Shown here: positions 21,826 to 33,666 of the stretch, one piece after another | How the letters are laid out: every line of letters begins with the position of its first letter | How positions within the stretch are numbered: the stretch's first letter is position 1 | Assembly: GCA_963580285.1 (NCBI GenBank) | Contig: OY757017.1 | Coordinates: forward strand, 112,625,245-112,689,244 | Length of the DNA stretch: 64,000 bases | Origin: Lucinisca nassula | Lineage: Eukaryota > Mollusca > Bivalvia > Lucinida > Lucinidae | Direction of reading: 5' to 3' | Notes under the pieces: generated by a model | The model's input: the letters and a program-made list of their open reading frames with translations, nothing else | What the model was told of the DNA's origin: nothing | Databases searched by the model: none | Program-made: the position numbers and the translations under genes

Positions 21826-22289
21826 CTGGGGTTATGCTGTACACGATGATAGCATTATAGTGCAAGAAGGTGATACATTTCGTTTGACGTCGGAACTTGA
21901 AATCCAATCTAAAGAATTAATAGCAACTCAATTAAATCAGACATGTTGGAGTGAAATTGATCAACGTACTTATAGTAAATGAAATTGAACATCCTTGCTT
22001 TTCAGTATATCAAATTTTAATCAAATTTCTTATGCCATCTATAATACTGATACATACTGTAAATTATATTAATACAATTCAATAAAGTCATTGACTTTTT
22101 TGAGAAATTAAGTATTCAGATAAGGTGTACCATTTCAAAAAGCTCAATAATGTTGCAGACAGTCTTGGAAATTAACATGCAGAAAACACTGATTAACATT
22201 TGTGTACTCCAAGGCAAGTTCTTCTAAACTTACGATGTTATTAATTTACACACCCGTTAAAACTTTGACAAATTAAAATGACATATATG

Positions 22290-22450
22290 CATGTACTGCA
22301 GGAAAAGTGGTGCGATTCGGACATCACCTTAAACTGTAGCGGTTTCTTTGGGTGGTAGGGCTTGAGATGTCATTTTATCACAATGTCGGGGCTCAATGTT
22401 TCTAAAATGGTGACCTAAATAGTGTTGATGGTGGCGTGATATCTCAGTGG
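22290..22450 (+). mobile_element. Repeat S, old partial copy
   Basis: GTGGTGCGATTCGGACATC, GGTAGGGCTTGAGATGTC and GTGTTGATGGTGGCGTGATA. Confidence 0.55.
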
Positions 22451-22617
22451 AAAACAAAAAAATAACATGTACTAATATTGTTGCTTTAAAAACAAATCGA
22501 ACATTTTATTTGATAATTTTCTTCAGCAAAAATATACTCCCATTAGATATTACACGCACTAGAACAGTTACCATTTTGACCACTTACGAGATCGTTTAGT
22601 TAACCACATCCCAGTAA

Positions 22618-22708
22618 GCATTCTACATAAATCTACAGCGGGCCGTTAACGGCCCGTCAGGGTAGCTGACGGGCCGCTAACGGCCCGCTGTAGATTTATG
22701 TAGAATGC
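22618..22708. repeat. 91-bp near-perfect palindrome, G+C rich centre
   Basis: Arms of about 43 bp: GCATTCTACATAAATCTACA, then GCGGGCCGTTAACGGCCCG, a five-base GGTAG loop, and the inverse. One or two positions are unpaired. It lies 7 bp before a family B MITE but shares no sequence with it. Confidence 0.9.
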
Positions 22709-22715
22709 TAGCAGG

Positions 22716-22998
22716 GATTACGATAACACACCCGTGCGACATAGTGCATTTTTCACATATCCAAAATGGCTACTTTTCTGATGAAAATCTGTGATATTTT
22801 TCTTATTTATACTGCAAACCTAGATAGTGGGTGCTCATTAGAACCGCCTCATTGAGGCGGTTCTAACGAGTACCCACAACCTATGTTTTGGAGCAGAAAT
22901 AAGGAAAATACTGTATACCCCCGTAAACCCCAGTTTTCTCTATATAGAGTAGGGTTTAGGGGGGGGGGTGTTCATTTAACGGAGTTGTTCACGTGATG
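22716..22998 (-). mobile_element. Family B MITE
   Basis: GATTACGATAACACACCCGTG to CGGAGTTGTTCACGTGATG. The hairpin TTAGAACCGCCTCATTGAGG is complete. Confidence 0.85.
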
Positions 22999-23339
22999 TG
23001 AATTGAATAACTAAATTCAGGTCATCTTTCGCAGACCACAAATAACCTAGAGTAACAACAACAACAACAAACACATAGAAACGCACACACACATACACAT
23101 GACATAGCACATTAAAAAAGAAACGACAAAAAGCACCAAAAACAAAATAAAACAACAACAAAACTAACTAAACAGCAACAACAAAACAAGGATGGACGTA
23201 ATAAAAACGTATACATGAAATAAGGTTGAGGCTTTCGGACCATACATGAAACGTTGTATTCCAGAAGTAAAGAAAACTCAACCTATACCATTACAGTGAT
23301 TAGAGATCAGGCCAGTTACACAGTGTCATGGTAGGCAGC

Positions 23340-23743
23340 CATTACGAAAACACGCCTATACAAATACATTGTAAATTTTACCACCGAAAAATGAAAAATT
23401 GGTGAAGAAAAATTGTGGTATTTTTCTTATTTCTGCTCAAAACATAGATTGTAGGTACTCGCTAGAACTGCCTCGGCGAGGCGGTTCTAGATAATTTTCT
23501 TATTTCTGCTCAAAACATAGATTGTAGGTACTCGCTAGAACCGCCTCGGCGAGGCGGTTCTAACGAGTACCCACAATCTATGTTTTTGAGCAGAAATAAG
23601 AGCCGAGGCGGTTCTAGCGAGTACCTACAATCTATGTTTTGAGCAGAAATAAGAAAATTATATATACCTCTGCAAACCCTAGTTTTACTATATAAAAGTG
23701 GGGTTTTAGGGGGTCAAAACTTTATAGGCATGTTTTCGTGATG
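23340..23743 (-). mobile_element. Family A MITE with amplified core
   Basis: CATTACGAAAACACGCC to GGCATGTTTTCGTGATG, but 404 bp long. The core TTTCTGCTCAAAACATAGAT through CGGCGAGGCGGTTCTA is present about three times in alternating orientation. Confidence 0.85.
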
Positions 23744-23815
23744 AACCATACTCATTAAACGTGAACGACAAATGAGCCGGTACGTGAGAAAACTTAAAAT
23801 AAGATCTGCTCGAAC

Positions 23816-23930
23816 ACCAGACTCTGATCAGCCTGAGCACCAACCCTGTAAGCAAACATGTTAGACCCTGATCAGACGCCGCGTTATGCACAATCTTATC
23901 TGGTTCAAAACTGTTTGCCAATGTCTCAGC
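23816..23930. repeat. Short palindrome family M, two diverged units
   Basis: CTCTGATCAGCCTGAGCACC and ACCCTGATCAGACGCCGCG, with AACTGTTTGCC. The phrases are shared with the hairpins at 58906-58969 and 59257-59320. Confidence 0.5.
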
Positions 23931-23958
23931 GCATTCGCTGAGTCAAAGTTTTACAATA

Positions 23959-24237
23959 GGTCACGTGAACTAATCCGTGAAATGAAGACTCCCTATACCC
24001 CACTTTATATAGAGAAAACGGGGGTTTACGGGGGTATACATTATTTTTCTTAGTTTTACTCCAAGACATAGGTTGTGGCTACTCGTTAGAACCGCCTCGA
24101 TGAGGCGGTTCTAACGAGCACCTACAACCTATGTTTGCAGTATTTATAAGAAAAATATCAGAGATTTTCATCAGAAAAAGTAGTCATTTTGGAGATGTGA
24201 AATTTGCACTATGTCACACGGGTGTGTTATCGTCATG
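23959..24237 (+). mobile_element. Family B MITE
   Basis: GGTCACGTGAACTAATCCGTG to CGGGTGTGTTATCGTCATG with a perfect hairpin. A lies on both sides. Confidence 0.85.
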
Positions 24238-24542
24238 AGGTACTCTTTTACAGAGCACTCTGACGTCAGAACGACGATAAGAACAACGTGACGGTAATTT
24301 TACTGAAAATAAACGTTAGCCGAATTTCAAACAAATTCGCGACAGTCACATGGATTTGTTGATTCCACATGGACATCAGTACTGAAGAGCTTCCTTGCAT
24401 AGTAACCAAGGGTCAATTGATATAATCGACCCCGTCTCGATTATAGTGACCCAACCACTGAAATTCCGCTGTTAAGACAAGCTAAGAATTAAGAATTATT
24501 TTTCTTATCACGTATTTGAAAGACTTTAATTATGAATCAGTT

Positions 24543-24985
24543 TGAGTTCTGCTTAAGCCGGTGCTAGAGGGCATGGCCGACGTTGCACATTTCAGTACTC
24601 ATGTACAGACTCAATAACACCGAGTCGCTATTTTTATTTAGTTTTCTTTGCTTCCAAAGGGTCTAACTATTCAGAACTTATTTGTCTTCTCTGTTGCTGG
24701 AGTTGTGCCGTGTGGCGGCCGTAAAAAGTCTCCCCGTACACCATCATAGAGCAGATTATATATTTCTGGTCCTTTGGAATCATTGAGTTCATTTAGAATC
24801 ATTTTGAAAATAGAGTTCTGCTTAAGCCGGTGCTAGAGAGCATGGCCGGTGTTGCCAGTTTCAGTACTGGCTATGTACAGACGTAATAGAACCGAGTCTG
24901 CTATTTTCGTTAATTTGATGTATACTTTGCTTTCAACGGGTCTAACTATTCAGAACTTATTTAATAAAGCGTGTTTATGAACATT
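24543..24985. repeat. Tandem pair of a roughly 150-bp unit
   Basis: GTTCTGCTTAAGCCGGTGCT, GAGGGCATGGCCGACGTTG and GGTCTAACTATTCAGAACTT occur twice (about 24545-24685 and 24811-24965), 80-90 percent alike by eye. No coding character. The 300 bp before it (24238-24542) holds nothing recognised. Confidence 0.7.
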
Positions 24986-25378
24986 CGTTAAGGGTATCGT
25001 CGTCGCAGATTTGACTGACAGGTCGAAGCAATTCAAGTGCAGTCAATATAAGTTAAATTCGCTGAGTCTACAAGAAGATTCCGGTGGAGTGACATCCGCA
25101 TGCGTTTTGCAAGCGGATCAAATGGCCATATTTGCCACAGATTTCTTTGTGTTGCAGTTGAATTCACACAGTCGTGTGACTTGGTTTATCTTATTCGCAA
25201 GGCAGCTGCATACGATAAATCCACCCTACCAAGCTTATCTGGGACTACGACAGATACCTTAAACTTGATCTTCTACAAGCCTCATGTAACAAAATCGAAA
25301 AAAATATGACTTTTGCAACTTAAAAAATTACCTGTTGCTGCCAGCAAATTCAAGAATTTTAGGCCTACTCAAGAATAC

Positions 25379-25404
25379 CAAAAAAAAAAAAAAAAAAAAA
25401 AAAA
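25379..25404. repeat. Poly-A tract
   Basis: About 25 consecutive A. The frames around it (25011-25498) show no domain. Confidence 0.9.
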
Positions 25405-25553
25405 GTGGAGCCAATTTCCGTCCATCTGTGTCTGTATGTCAATATCAAAAAGCTTAACGATGACCTCATTTTTATTATTTGTCATGCAGCTGTCATAGTT
25501 CGCATGTGTATGGCTTGTGACGATACCTTTCCGTAGAATCCAATTGTTTTGAC

Positions 25554-25869
25554 CATCAGGAAAACACGCCTATATAATTTTGACACCCTTGAACCCCACT
25601 TTTATATAGTAAAACTGGGGTTTACAGGGGTAAACCTTATTTTTCTTATTTCTGCTCTAAAATATTGATTGTGTGAGTACCCGCAATCTATATTTGAGTA
25701 GAAATAAGAAAAACCTTATTTTTCTTATTTCTGCTCTAAAATATTGATTGTGGGTACTAGTACCCGCAATCTATATTTTGAGTAGAAATAAGAAAAATAT
25801 CACAATTTTTCATCTTAGAAATTTTTAATTTTTTCGGCGATGAAGGTTGCAATGTATAAATTTGTAATG
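25554..25869 (+). mobile_element. Family A MITE with duplicated, centre-less core
   Basis: CATCAGGAAAACACGCC to a shortened right end ATTTGTAATG. The block TTTCTTATTTCTGCTCTAAA through GAGTAGAAATAAGAAAAA is present twice, and both cores lack the TTAGAACCGCC centre. C lies on both sides. Confidence 0.8.
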
Positions 25870-26297
25870 CCATGACTGTGATTTTTAACCTACTAAAAGC
25901 ACTTTTTCTCATTACGATAACTCAAAGAGGAAATTAAACGGATGTGTAGAAACGGGAAAAATAACAATATCCCCCATTCTACCCGTGCCTGCTGCAAGTA
26001 CAGTTGGTCTTGACTAACTGTAAGACAATATCAGCTGCCCCAGTGACTCTAGATTCACGACACCTTCAGCTCCAACCACTTTTGCAATCTACGATATCCT
26101 GTGCTGAGAGAGAGAGAAAGAGAGTTATCTTTTGAGACGTTTAGCTCTACAATCACTACAAAAGTCTAACCTATAGCTGCTTAACTCCTGGGTCCGATAT
26201 CTGGGGCGTACTTGATTCGTCTGCTCCGATCTAGAGTACTCCGAGCTGGTTGTCATTCAAATGCGAAATCAATATATTGGCTGTTATGTGGGTCCAA

Positions 26298-26455
26298 CTG
26301 TTTGTTTGTTTGATTAAGTGTTTTACGGCCCAGTTGACACTGTTTGGGTCGTTTTGAGGTGTCCGCGTTTTGTGTCGGCGTGCTTGTCCGTAGCTGGTCG
26401 GCCAGTACGGTGAACATTCTTTCGCCGGAGACTGGCGGCTGCCCTCTTGGGTTGG
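26298..26455 (-). mobile_element. tRNA-SINE T1, 3' part, interrupted by S
   Basis: CAAA-type tail (TTTGTTTGTTTGATTAAG on plus), TTTTACGGCCCAGTTGACAC and GAACATTCTTTCGCCGGAGAC match T1 at 34495-34815. The match stops at CTTGGGTTGG, where repeat S is inserted. From 25870 to 26297 nothing else was recognised apart from an AGAG run near 26110. Confidence 0.7.
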
Positions 26456-26774
26456 TTGGTTTGATTTGAGGTTTAACGTCCCCGTCAACACTGTATAGGT
26501 CATTTTTGAGACGTTGCTTCAAATTTTGTGGGACTTTTACCCGACATTGAGATGAAATGACATCTCAAGCCCTGTCGCCCAATGAAACCAATAGGGTTTA
26601 TAAGCATGGGCGGTCCGACTCATGCGCACCGCTTTGCCTGGGCACTCTTTTTTGATTTTTATTAGATCCTCTAAGCAGTTTACCAGTACTCGTGTGCGGG
26701 TCGGATTCAGCTCTGCGCGGAAGCATCATGCAGCCCATATATTTCTTCAAGCCCCGATGGGCGGGGGCCGGCTT
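26456..26774 (-). mobile_element. Repeat S, full copy nested in T1
   Basis: Bounded by the 10-bp direct repeat CTTGGGTTGG (26446-26455 and 26775-26784). It carries the full head GGCCCCCGCCCATCGGGGC and the tail GACGGGGACGTTAAACCTCA. A 19-bp A-T rich replacement sits near 26645. Confidence 0.85.
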
Positions 26775-26999
26775 CTTGGGTTGGTGGAAGGGAATTCAAT
26801 CCAACTGTAAGATACTATCTGAAGTACTACCATTTGCATTTTTGTATAATGTATATACTGTGAGACAGTTCTCTCGTCTTCCTTTTTGGATGTATGTTAC
26901 TTGTATGTTTTGTATTTGCTCTATTTTGATGTCGTATTTATATTAACTTGCTCTCCTAACTTTGAGGATAATAAAGAATCAATCGATCAATCAATTCTT

Positions 27000-28218
27000 T
27001 CGAGTCAGATGTGGAATTTTGCGCATCAGTTACATTATAAGCAATAGCTATGTATGAAAATATGATCTTCATGATATATACACAGTCGTTTTATATCCTA
27101 AATGACATGGACTTTATTCAACGAAATACTTTTTAGTTTGAATACTATTATATTTATATCTTAATTCTGAGCAAAAACTGCCATGGAAAAATAAAACTTT
27201 TACCAAGGTCAAGGAGAAATGTCGCCCTTTGGCATTCAGGCATCTTCATTAACTTGTTAAGCTGATTGCAAATACAATCTAAGTTCACAGGCAACGACAG
27301 TTTTGAAAACATGTTAATTTTCACTTTTTTCCATGGATATTCAGATATCAAAATACAAACTGCCTAAAACATGTTTTGAAACAAAGCATGACACAATTGG
27401 TTATCTCTGTCAATTGGAAATGGGATAGGCTCGTTACTTATTGACTTGTCCCCGTATGACAGGTTAAGAGTTTCCATTGACTTATAACTTGGAAAATAGA
27501 AACATGACATTTACACGTTTTAAGATATTTTGTTAAAATTTCATAGAAACATTCTTTAAACAATGTGCTATCTGCCGTATGATTTCATGCCTATTAGTTG
27601 CCACAGATGGGCAGTTGTCAATCTTGCAAGAACACCACATTCAAGTGACATCAGGCCTCTGAAGCCACTAAGCTTAGTGGGTCCAAATTTTATTTGTAGC
27701 GTCCATGGGCGCAGGGCTTCTAATGTTTATTAAAAAATACATGGCTGCCCCCTCCTCCACCCCTACCACCCCCCCCCCCCCCCACACACACACACCTGAG
27801 CTCTAGTGAGCACAGGGGCCCTTGGGCCTCTTGTTTACTTGTAGAACTTTATACTGGCTTTCAATAAAACGACAAGTTGAATGGAATGAATCCTTAACGT
27901 TCGCTTGCATTCGCTTAAGTGTCCGCCATCTTTGATTTACTGCACAATTGGTGGGAAATAAAAGCAAAGTACTTTCATCTACCGCAATAATTTCAGCAAG
28001 TAAATAACAAAGAACAAAATTGTTAGTTGTTTAATTCATTCGGTACTTTCATTTTAAACCTCTCATTCTAATATGATGTTAGCGTTTTACCACTGAGTAC
28101 CGTAATCAACTTGTGCCAGTCGCCTTTGGTGACATCACAGCGTGCACTGCAGAGGAGCCTTTGCAACATTCCAGCAATGTATAAAAGGTCACGGAAACCC
28201 TGCAGGGAAGGCTCCTTA
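27000..28218. other. No gene recognised; short simple repeats
   Basis: A poly-C/CA tract lies at about 27768-27796. GAAATGGGATAGGCTCGTTACTTATTGACTTGTCC at 27418 recurs near 52145, so part of this is an unnamed dispersed repeat. Nothing coding was seen. Confidence 0.5.
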
Positions 28219-28352
28219 TGGCCTTCCTTTGTTTAGGTTTCCATTATGGTCTGGTCGCTTAATGTTTGTGTTTCTTTCCCTTTGGTGTCTTTGGTGGGTG
28301 GAGTAAGTTAATTGTATCGATTCCTGATCTTTGTTTTACTTCTACTTCGCAG
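28219..28352 (+). repeat. Repeat R, strongly 5'-truncated
   Basis: GCCTTCCTTTGTTTAGGTTTC, GGTCTGGTCGCTTAATGTTTG and GATCTTTGTTTTACTTCTAC. It is the closest copy to the 3' end of the reverse transcriptase element at 60560, sharing the CCTTTGTTTAGG variant. Confidence 0.8.
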
Positions 28353-28835
28353 TATAAACATTCTGAGGGCGCGAGCAAATAGCGCCTATCCTATGTTGCA
28401 ATTCTTTATAGAGGAAAATTCTTTGTTAGAGAACAGATGTTGTCATTGTCAAAAGGTTTCTGTTTGTGTATTTTAGAATTATTGCTTTTTTGAAAGTGGC
28501 GAAAGAATCTGAACCAACACGATGTACTTACGTTTTGGCGCTAAAATTGATCTTTTCTGATTATTTTCAAAAAACCCGACTTATTGTATTGATTTTATGA
28601 GCCGGTCTTTTGATATGCGTTTGTACTCATTGCTTCAAGGTTGCATTCGTTAATATATCCACGTCCATTTACTGAGCTAAAAATAAAGAATCTTTCGAAA
28701 AAAGTTAAAAGAAAGACCCATGGACCGCCACAATCACAAGACGCAGCCCAAGGAAGAGGAAACATACACAAAACAAGAAACATTACGAGTGTTTATGAAA
28801 TGGAACAACCCCACACGGGGTTATCAGACCATTAG

Positions 28836-28993
28836 TGTGTTTCAGTTTTACGTCCCACCAACAGCTAAGGTCATACGGAGACGGGACCTCGGTTTAAAGA
28901 CTCATCCGAAAGTCTGGAGAAGCCCGGGATCGAACCTGCGATCCCTGGTTTACAAGGCGAGTAGCGTAACCACTCGACCACGGAGGCTTCTAG
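28836..28993 (-). mobile_element. tRNA-derived SINE, type U
   Basis: Minus strand: GCCTCCGTGGTCGAGTGGTT head, GGGATCGCAGGTTCGATCCC B box, and the tail GGTGGGACGTAAAACTGAAA. The flanking 13-bp duplication ATCAGACCATTAG lies at 28823-28835 and 28994-29006. Confidence 0.9.
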
Positions 28994-29006
28994 ATCAGAC
29001 CATTAG

Positions 29007-29465
29007 AAAACACTAAACAACAACTGACAACAAATTCGCAGATATACAACAAAAATAACAGCAAAAGACCAACTCCAAAACTGCCGCCTTAGAACGGTCC
29101 GTAGCATATGTCACTATGGAGCTAAAAGATCTTTTACCGGCCGAATCTTCGCCCTAGGTTAGGGTGTTTTTCCCAACAATACACACTGAATATTCGATTT
29201 GCATAATGATTTCCTAACTCAAACAGTATATGAAAGAGTTCAAATTTTAATCGCACAATAGATGTACGATAAATATAATGTTTCTCACAATCCGTTTTTG
29301 GGTTTCTGACAAAACATGTACTGCTTTAATCTGTTCAATACTGGAAGGGGATCGCAAACCATATTTGGAGAGTACGCCCATGTGTTTAAATACTTTTCGT
29401 CAGCCTTTTACATTGATCTAAGTGATTATTTTCACATATTTCTGGTACCAATACACATTGTAGGC
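29007..29465. other. Mostly unrecognised; faint repeat R
   Basis: CCGCCTTAGAACGGTCCGTAG (about 29082) and TTCGCCCTAGG are a faint R match. The remainder shows nothing. Confidence 0.4.
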
Positions 29466-29729
29466 CATCACGAAAACATGCCCATATCATTTTGACCCCC
29501 TTAAACCCCACTTTTATATAGTAAAACTGGGGTTTCCGGGATATACCTTATTTTTCTTATTTCTGCTCAAAATATAGATTGTGGGCACTCGTTAGAACCG
29601 CCATCGGAGTGCCCACAATCTATATTTTGAGCAGAAATAAGAAAAATATCACAATTTTTCATCTTAAATTTTTTTTTTTTTTCAGCAATAAAGGTGGCAA
29701 TGTATTTGTATAGACGTGTTTGCGTAATG
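29466..29729 (+). mobile_element. Family A MITE, array copy 1
   Basis: CATCACGAAAACATGCC to GACGTGTTTGCGTAATG. The hairpin centre is partly lost (CCGCCATCGG). C lies on both sides. Confidence 0.85.
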
Positions 29730-29899
29730 CGTTTTATCACACTCGCAAGTTATGTTTATGAACATAAATAAAATATTTTATACCATACTAAGCCCCATTT
29801 TTCACTACATAGATTGGAGTTTAATAGTAACTTATTCACTTGACAATGAGCCAAATTTTCGGCCTTATCCATCTGAGAAAAGTGAATATTTGTACTTAT

Positions 29900-30183
29900 C
29901 ATCACGAAAACACGCCTATATAATTTTGACCCCCCCCCTTGAACCCCACTTTTATATAGTAAAACTGGGGTCTCTGGGGGTATACCTTATTTTTCTTATT
30001 TCTGCTCTAAAATATAGGTTGTTGGTACTCGTTAGAACCGCCTCGATGAGGCGGTTCTAACGAGTGCCCACACTCTATATTTTGAGCAGAAATAAGAAAA
30101 ATATTACAATTTTTCATCTTAAAATTTTCATTTTTTCGGCAATAAAGGTGACAATGTATTTGTATAGGTGTGTTTGCGTAATG
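29900..30183 (+). mobile_element. Family A MITE, array copy 2
   Basis: CATCACGAAAACACGCC to GGTGTGTTTGCGTAATG with a full hairpin. It shares the GTTTGCGTAATG variant with copy 1. Confidence 0.85.
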
Positions 30184-30375
30184 CGTATTATCATACTCGC
30201 AATTTATGTTTATGAACATAAATAAAATATTTTATACCATGCTAATCCCCATTTTTCACTTCATAGAGTGGAGTTTAATAGTGACTTATTCACTTGACAA
30301 TGGGCCGGATTTTCGGCCTTATCCATCTGAGAAAAGTGAAAATTTATACTTATTACCCTAGCGTTTACTTCGTTA

Positions 30376-30656
30376 CATCACGAAAACACGCCTATATAAT
30401 TTTGACCCCCCTTGAAACCCACTTTTATATAGTAAAACTGGGGTCTCCGGGGGTATACCTTATTTTTCGTATTTCTGCTCTAAAATATAGATTGTGGGTA
30501 CTCGTTAGAACCGCCTCGATGAGGCGGTTCTAACGAGTGCCCACAATCTATATTTAGAGCAGAAATATGAAAAACATCACAATTTTTCATCATAATATTT
30601 TCATTTTTTTCGGCGATAAAGGTGGCAATGTATTTGTACAGGCGTGTTTTCGTAAA
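30376..30656 (+). mobile_element. Family A MITE, array copy 3
   Basis: CATCACGAAAACACGCC to GGCGTGTTTTCGTAAAG with a full hairpin. The last bases of the right end are altered. Confidence 0.85.
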
Positions 30657-31180
30657 GATTTGTATTTATTACCCAAGCGTTTAATTCGTTATATTCATTG
30701 CCTGTTATGATAACAAAGACGATTTGCAAAAAGCGTAGTGCAATCTGACTTCAAACTATTCAGCAACTTTTTGTCTAGTTCATTTACATCTATTGGAATG
30801 TCGCAGAGATAAGACATATATGCTAGCTTCATGGTTTTATTGTTTCCTTATCGGCGAACAATAAGAATAAAGTCCATTTATAAACAGAATGAACGACTAG
30901 CAAAAGGTTTAAAACCTCGATTAATTCTTCTATCTAATGATTATTAAAGCGTTGTTACGGAAATTCGTTTCAGACAATAAAACACAGAAATAAATCAGCC
31001 ACTGTTTCTGATTCGAATTCCTTTATTGTAAGTCGTAAATCCACCTCCAGGAACGTCGCGCACTGGTAGTGTTATTAGACTTCGATATCATTGCCGCACA
31101 TTGCGTATATCTTTGTCTAAGCTCGCCCAGAGTATTGTATGTATGAGACAAGTGTCGCAGAAATCTGTTTTAACAAATTT
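30657..31180. other. No recognised feature
   Basis: A-T rich sequence beginning with a remnant of the array spacer. No coding signal. Confidence 0.45.
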
Positions 31181-31243
31181 CGAACAACAAAGGTGCAGAT
31201 CAGCCTGCGCATGCGCGCAGTCTGATCAGCACCTTAGTGTTCG
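31181..31243. repeat. Short palindrome family M
   Basis: CGAACAACAAAGGTGCAGATC pairs with GATCAGCACCTTAGTGTTCG around a CTGCGCATGCGCGCAG centre. Confidence 0.7.
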
Positions 31244-31619
31244 CCGTTTGTATATTTGGGTAGTATAATACTTCTAATTTCTACATGTACACGTTCAATA
31301 CTTTTGCTTGTCTGTGTAGCTGAGCAGACTGGTATGTATCTTGTCGGGTCGAAAACACAGGAGATGGGTTTTCATGCGACTGGGCACACATAGGGTCAAC
31401 TATATGGATATCGCCTGGCAATTAACGCTTCCTGCAGCTATCTCAGCATTATACATCATACAAGCATGATATTTATTTCCAAAAAACAGCGGGACCATAG
31501 TATTTCTTCATTATTTTTCCATTGGGATCTCTAATTGATAGATGGGCAATATGATTTAATTATTCAACTTTTCTAGGACATGTACGCTCGTTAGTTGTGA
31601 AATGGAGTTTTTATGACCC

Positions 31620-32290
31620 CCAACATTGAAAATGTTGAAGCGGTATATCGGTTTTGGCCTGTGCGTCTGTCAGTCCGACCGTTACACTTGCATACGGTCA
31701 CGAATGGTTTGCGATAGAATTCTGAACTTTTATAAATAGCGACAGCATTAAAAATATGCGGACCAGTATGCTTTGTTTTTCCATCGGGTTTCTCCTTAAA
31801 GAGTTATTCTCCTTTTTCAATTTTTTGTGTGCGCAACTACTCGCACAGTTCAGTTAATAATGATCAATTTGAAACATTGTAGGCTCATATGGCATGGTAT
31901 TAGATGTGCAATTATCGCTTATTCAATTTTGTCACTTTTTCTAACTTTTGAACTTAGTCATATTTGGGTTTTCGCATGCTATTATAGTGCATTACAATTT
32001 GGACCATTCATATTTGGGAGTAAACGTGCTATTACATGTATAGTGCATTACAGTGGGTACTTTGTGTGCGCAAAGATCTCCCCTTTCAGTTTCATACTAG
32101 CCATTTTGAAACTTTGCATGCAGGCCCTTTTGTCCATATCCGTCCGTCTATCCGTTATGCTTGACAAACGGTCAGAAATGGTTAGGACCAGGATTCTGAA
32201 AATTCATATATAGCTTCATTATGAGAAATAAGTGGATCCGTACTTTTTTGTTTCCTTTTTCTGTCTGGACTCTCCCTTAGGAGCTTTCCG
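31620..32290. repeat. Two diverged copies of an unnamed dispersed repeat
   Basis: About 31650-31830 and 32100-32290 share phrases: GTCTGTCAGTCCGACCG and GTCCGTCTATCCGT, GCATACGGTCACGAATGGTT and GACAAACGGTCAGAAATGGTT, and ATTCTGAA. Open frames here show no domain. Confidence 0.4.
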
Positions 32291-32479
32291 TCTTTTTCAA
32301 CTTAAGTACTGAACACCAGATTGTAGATACCTCGTCTTTGAACTATTCATACTGTTTTGTACTGATCAATTTAACTCTTTGAATCCTTTGGGTCCTGATC
32401 TGTACATATTCATATTGTTTTAGCATTATCGTCAGTTTTTTGTGTGTGTGGCGATTCAGACATTTGGACCAAGCCATTT

Positions 32480-33245
32480 GGGGTCTGCTCTGTCTCTGGT
32501 CGGGCCCATCGGAGTCTAACTGTTGGTCTTCATTTGCTCCAGCATTTCAGTGGTTTCTTGCTGTCGAGTCCTCACGGTGGTTTCATCTTTGTGGTTGTTT
32601 GATATTTGTGATCACGGGGATGTTGCACTGATGAGTTAGGCGGCCTTCATGCGGAATGAACAAATCGCGACGGAAGTAAGGACGAGGATTGCGGCCACGT
32701 AAAATCGATTTAAGCCCCCGCATGGAATTCGTTTCATTCACCGTTCTAAGGCGGTTCTTCTGTCGCAGTTTATTTTTGTTATGGTTTGACTTTGAGTGTG
32801 TGTATCGCTTACATGTTTTTGTTTGGATAGCCAATTGGCCATTTTGTGGGAAATTAACTGTCCTTTTGGCTTTCCGCTATTGCTGTTTCCATTAGGGCAT
32901 TACGATAACACACCCGTAAGACATAGTGCATTTTCCACATCTCCAAAATGGCTACTTTTCGGATGAAAATTCATGATAACTTTCTTATTTATACTGTAAA
33001 CATAGGTTGTGGGTGCTCGTTAGAACCGCCTCATTGAGGCGGTTCTAACGGGTACCCACAACCTATGTCCTGGAGTAAAAATAAGAAAATAATGTTTACC
33101 CCCGTAAACCCCAGTTTTCTCTATACGAAGTGGGGTGTAAGGGGGTGTTCATTTCACGGACTTGTTCACATGATGGTATAGTTGTATTTCATGTTTGTTG
33201 TCTCTGATGGGAGCTGTGGGTTCATTGCATCGATTGCTGATCATT
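32480..33245 (+). repeat. Repeat R, long copy split by a family B MITE
   Basis: Starts further 5' than other copies, at GCTCTGTCTCTGGTCGGGCC, so it reaches almost to where the reverse transcriptase stop lies in the 61-kb element. It is interrupted at ATTAGGG by the MITE at 32898-33175 and resumes TATAGTTGTATTTCATG to TTGCTGATCATTTTGG. Confidence 0.8.
32898..33175 (-). mobile_element. Family B MITE inserted in repeat R
   Basis: CATTACGATAACACACCCG to CACGGACTTGTTCACATGATG with a full hairpin. G lies on both sides (32897, 33176). Deleting the MITE and one G restores ATTAGGGTATAGTTG, matching ATTAGGGTCTAGTTG in the R copy at 21355. Confidence 0.9.
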
Positions 33246-33261
33246 TTGGCAAGAAATCTCT

Positions 33262-33500
33262 ACAAATATAGATGCAACCAGAGGAACGAATCGGCACAGG
33301 CCGCCGTGGCCGCTGACTCCTGATCATACGGTTTCTCGCCGCTGTGGCGCGAGCGTCGCTTGGGTCACATGTGAGACTCCAAGTTCCATGTGTTTTTTCT
33401 TCGGGAACTCCGGTTTTCGCCCACTTCTGATTAACGATTGGCTCCAAATAAGTGGACTCATCTTGAAAGGGCCGTTAAACCAACAAAAAGAAAGAATCTG
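33262..33500 (+). mobile_element. SINE-like repeat N
   Basis: CGGTTTCTCGCCGCTGTGG, the B-box-like GGCGCGAGCGTCGCTTGGGT, ACTCCGGTTTTCGCCCACTTC, and an A-rich tail after GGGCCGTTAAACCAACAAAA. A second copy is at 56172-56380. Confidence 0.6.
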
Positions 33501-33621
33501 TGCTTAGAGGTATAATTTCTTCAAGGAAAACTCAATTTAGAAGGAATCGAACTGGAAGTAAAAACTCGTCTAACTTGTAATTGCTTGTGCATGCAAAAGT
33601 GTGTGTGTTACATATAGCCTA

Positions 33622-33625
<4 letters not shown>

Positions 33626-33662
<37 letters not shown>
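33626..33662. repeat. (CT)n microsatellite
   Basis: About 18 CT units ending 4 bp before a family A MITE. Confidence 0.95.
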
Positions 33663-33665
<3 letters not shown>

Positions 33666-33666
33666 T

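Larger units (their letters stand above)
29466..30656 (+). repeat. Tandem array of family A MITE plus spacer, three MITEs
   Basis: MITEs at 29466-29729, 29900-30183 and 30376-30656 lie in the same orientation. The two spacers (29730-29899, 30184-30375) are clearly alike: GTTTATGAACATAAATAAAA and CCATCTGAGAAAAGTGAA are in both. A third spacer start (TTGTATTTATTACCCAAGCG) follows the last MITE, so the amplified unit is MITE plus spacer. Confidence 0.85.
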
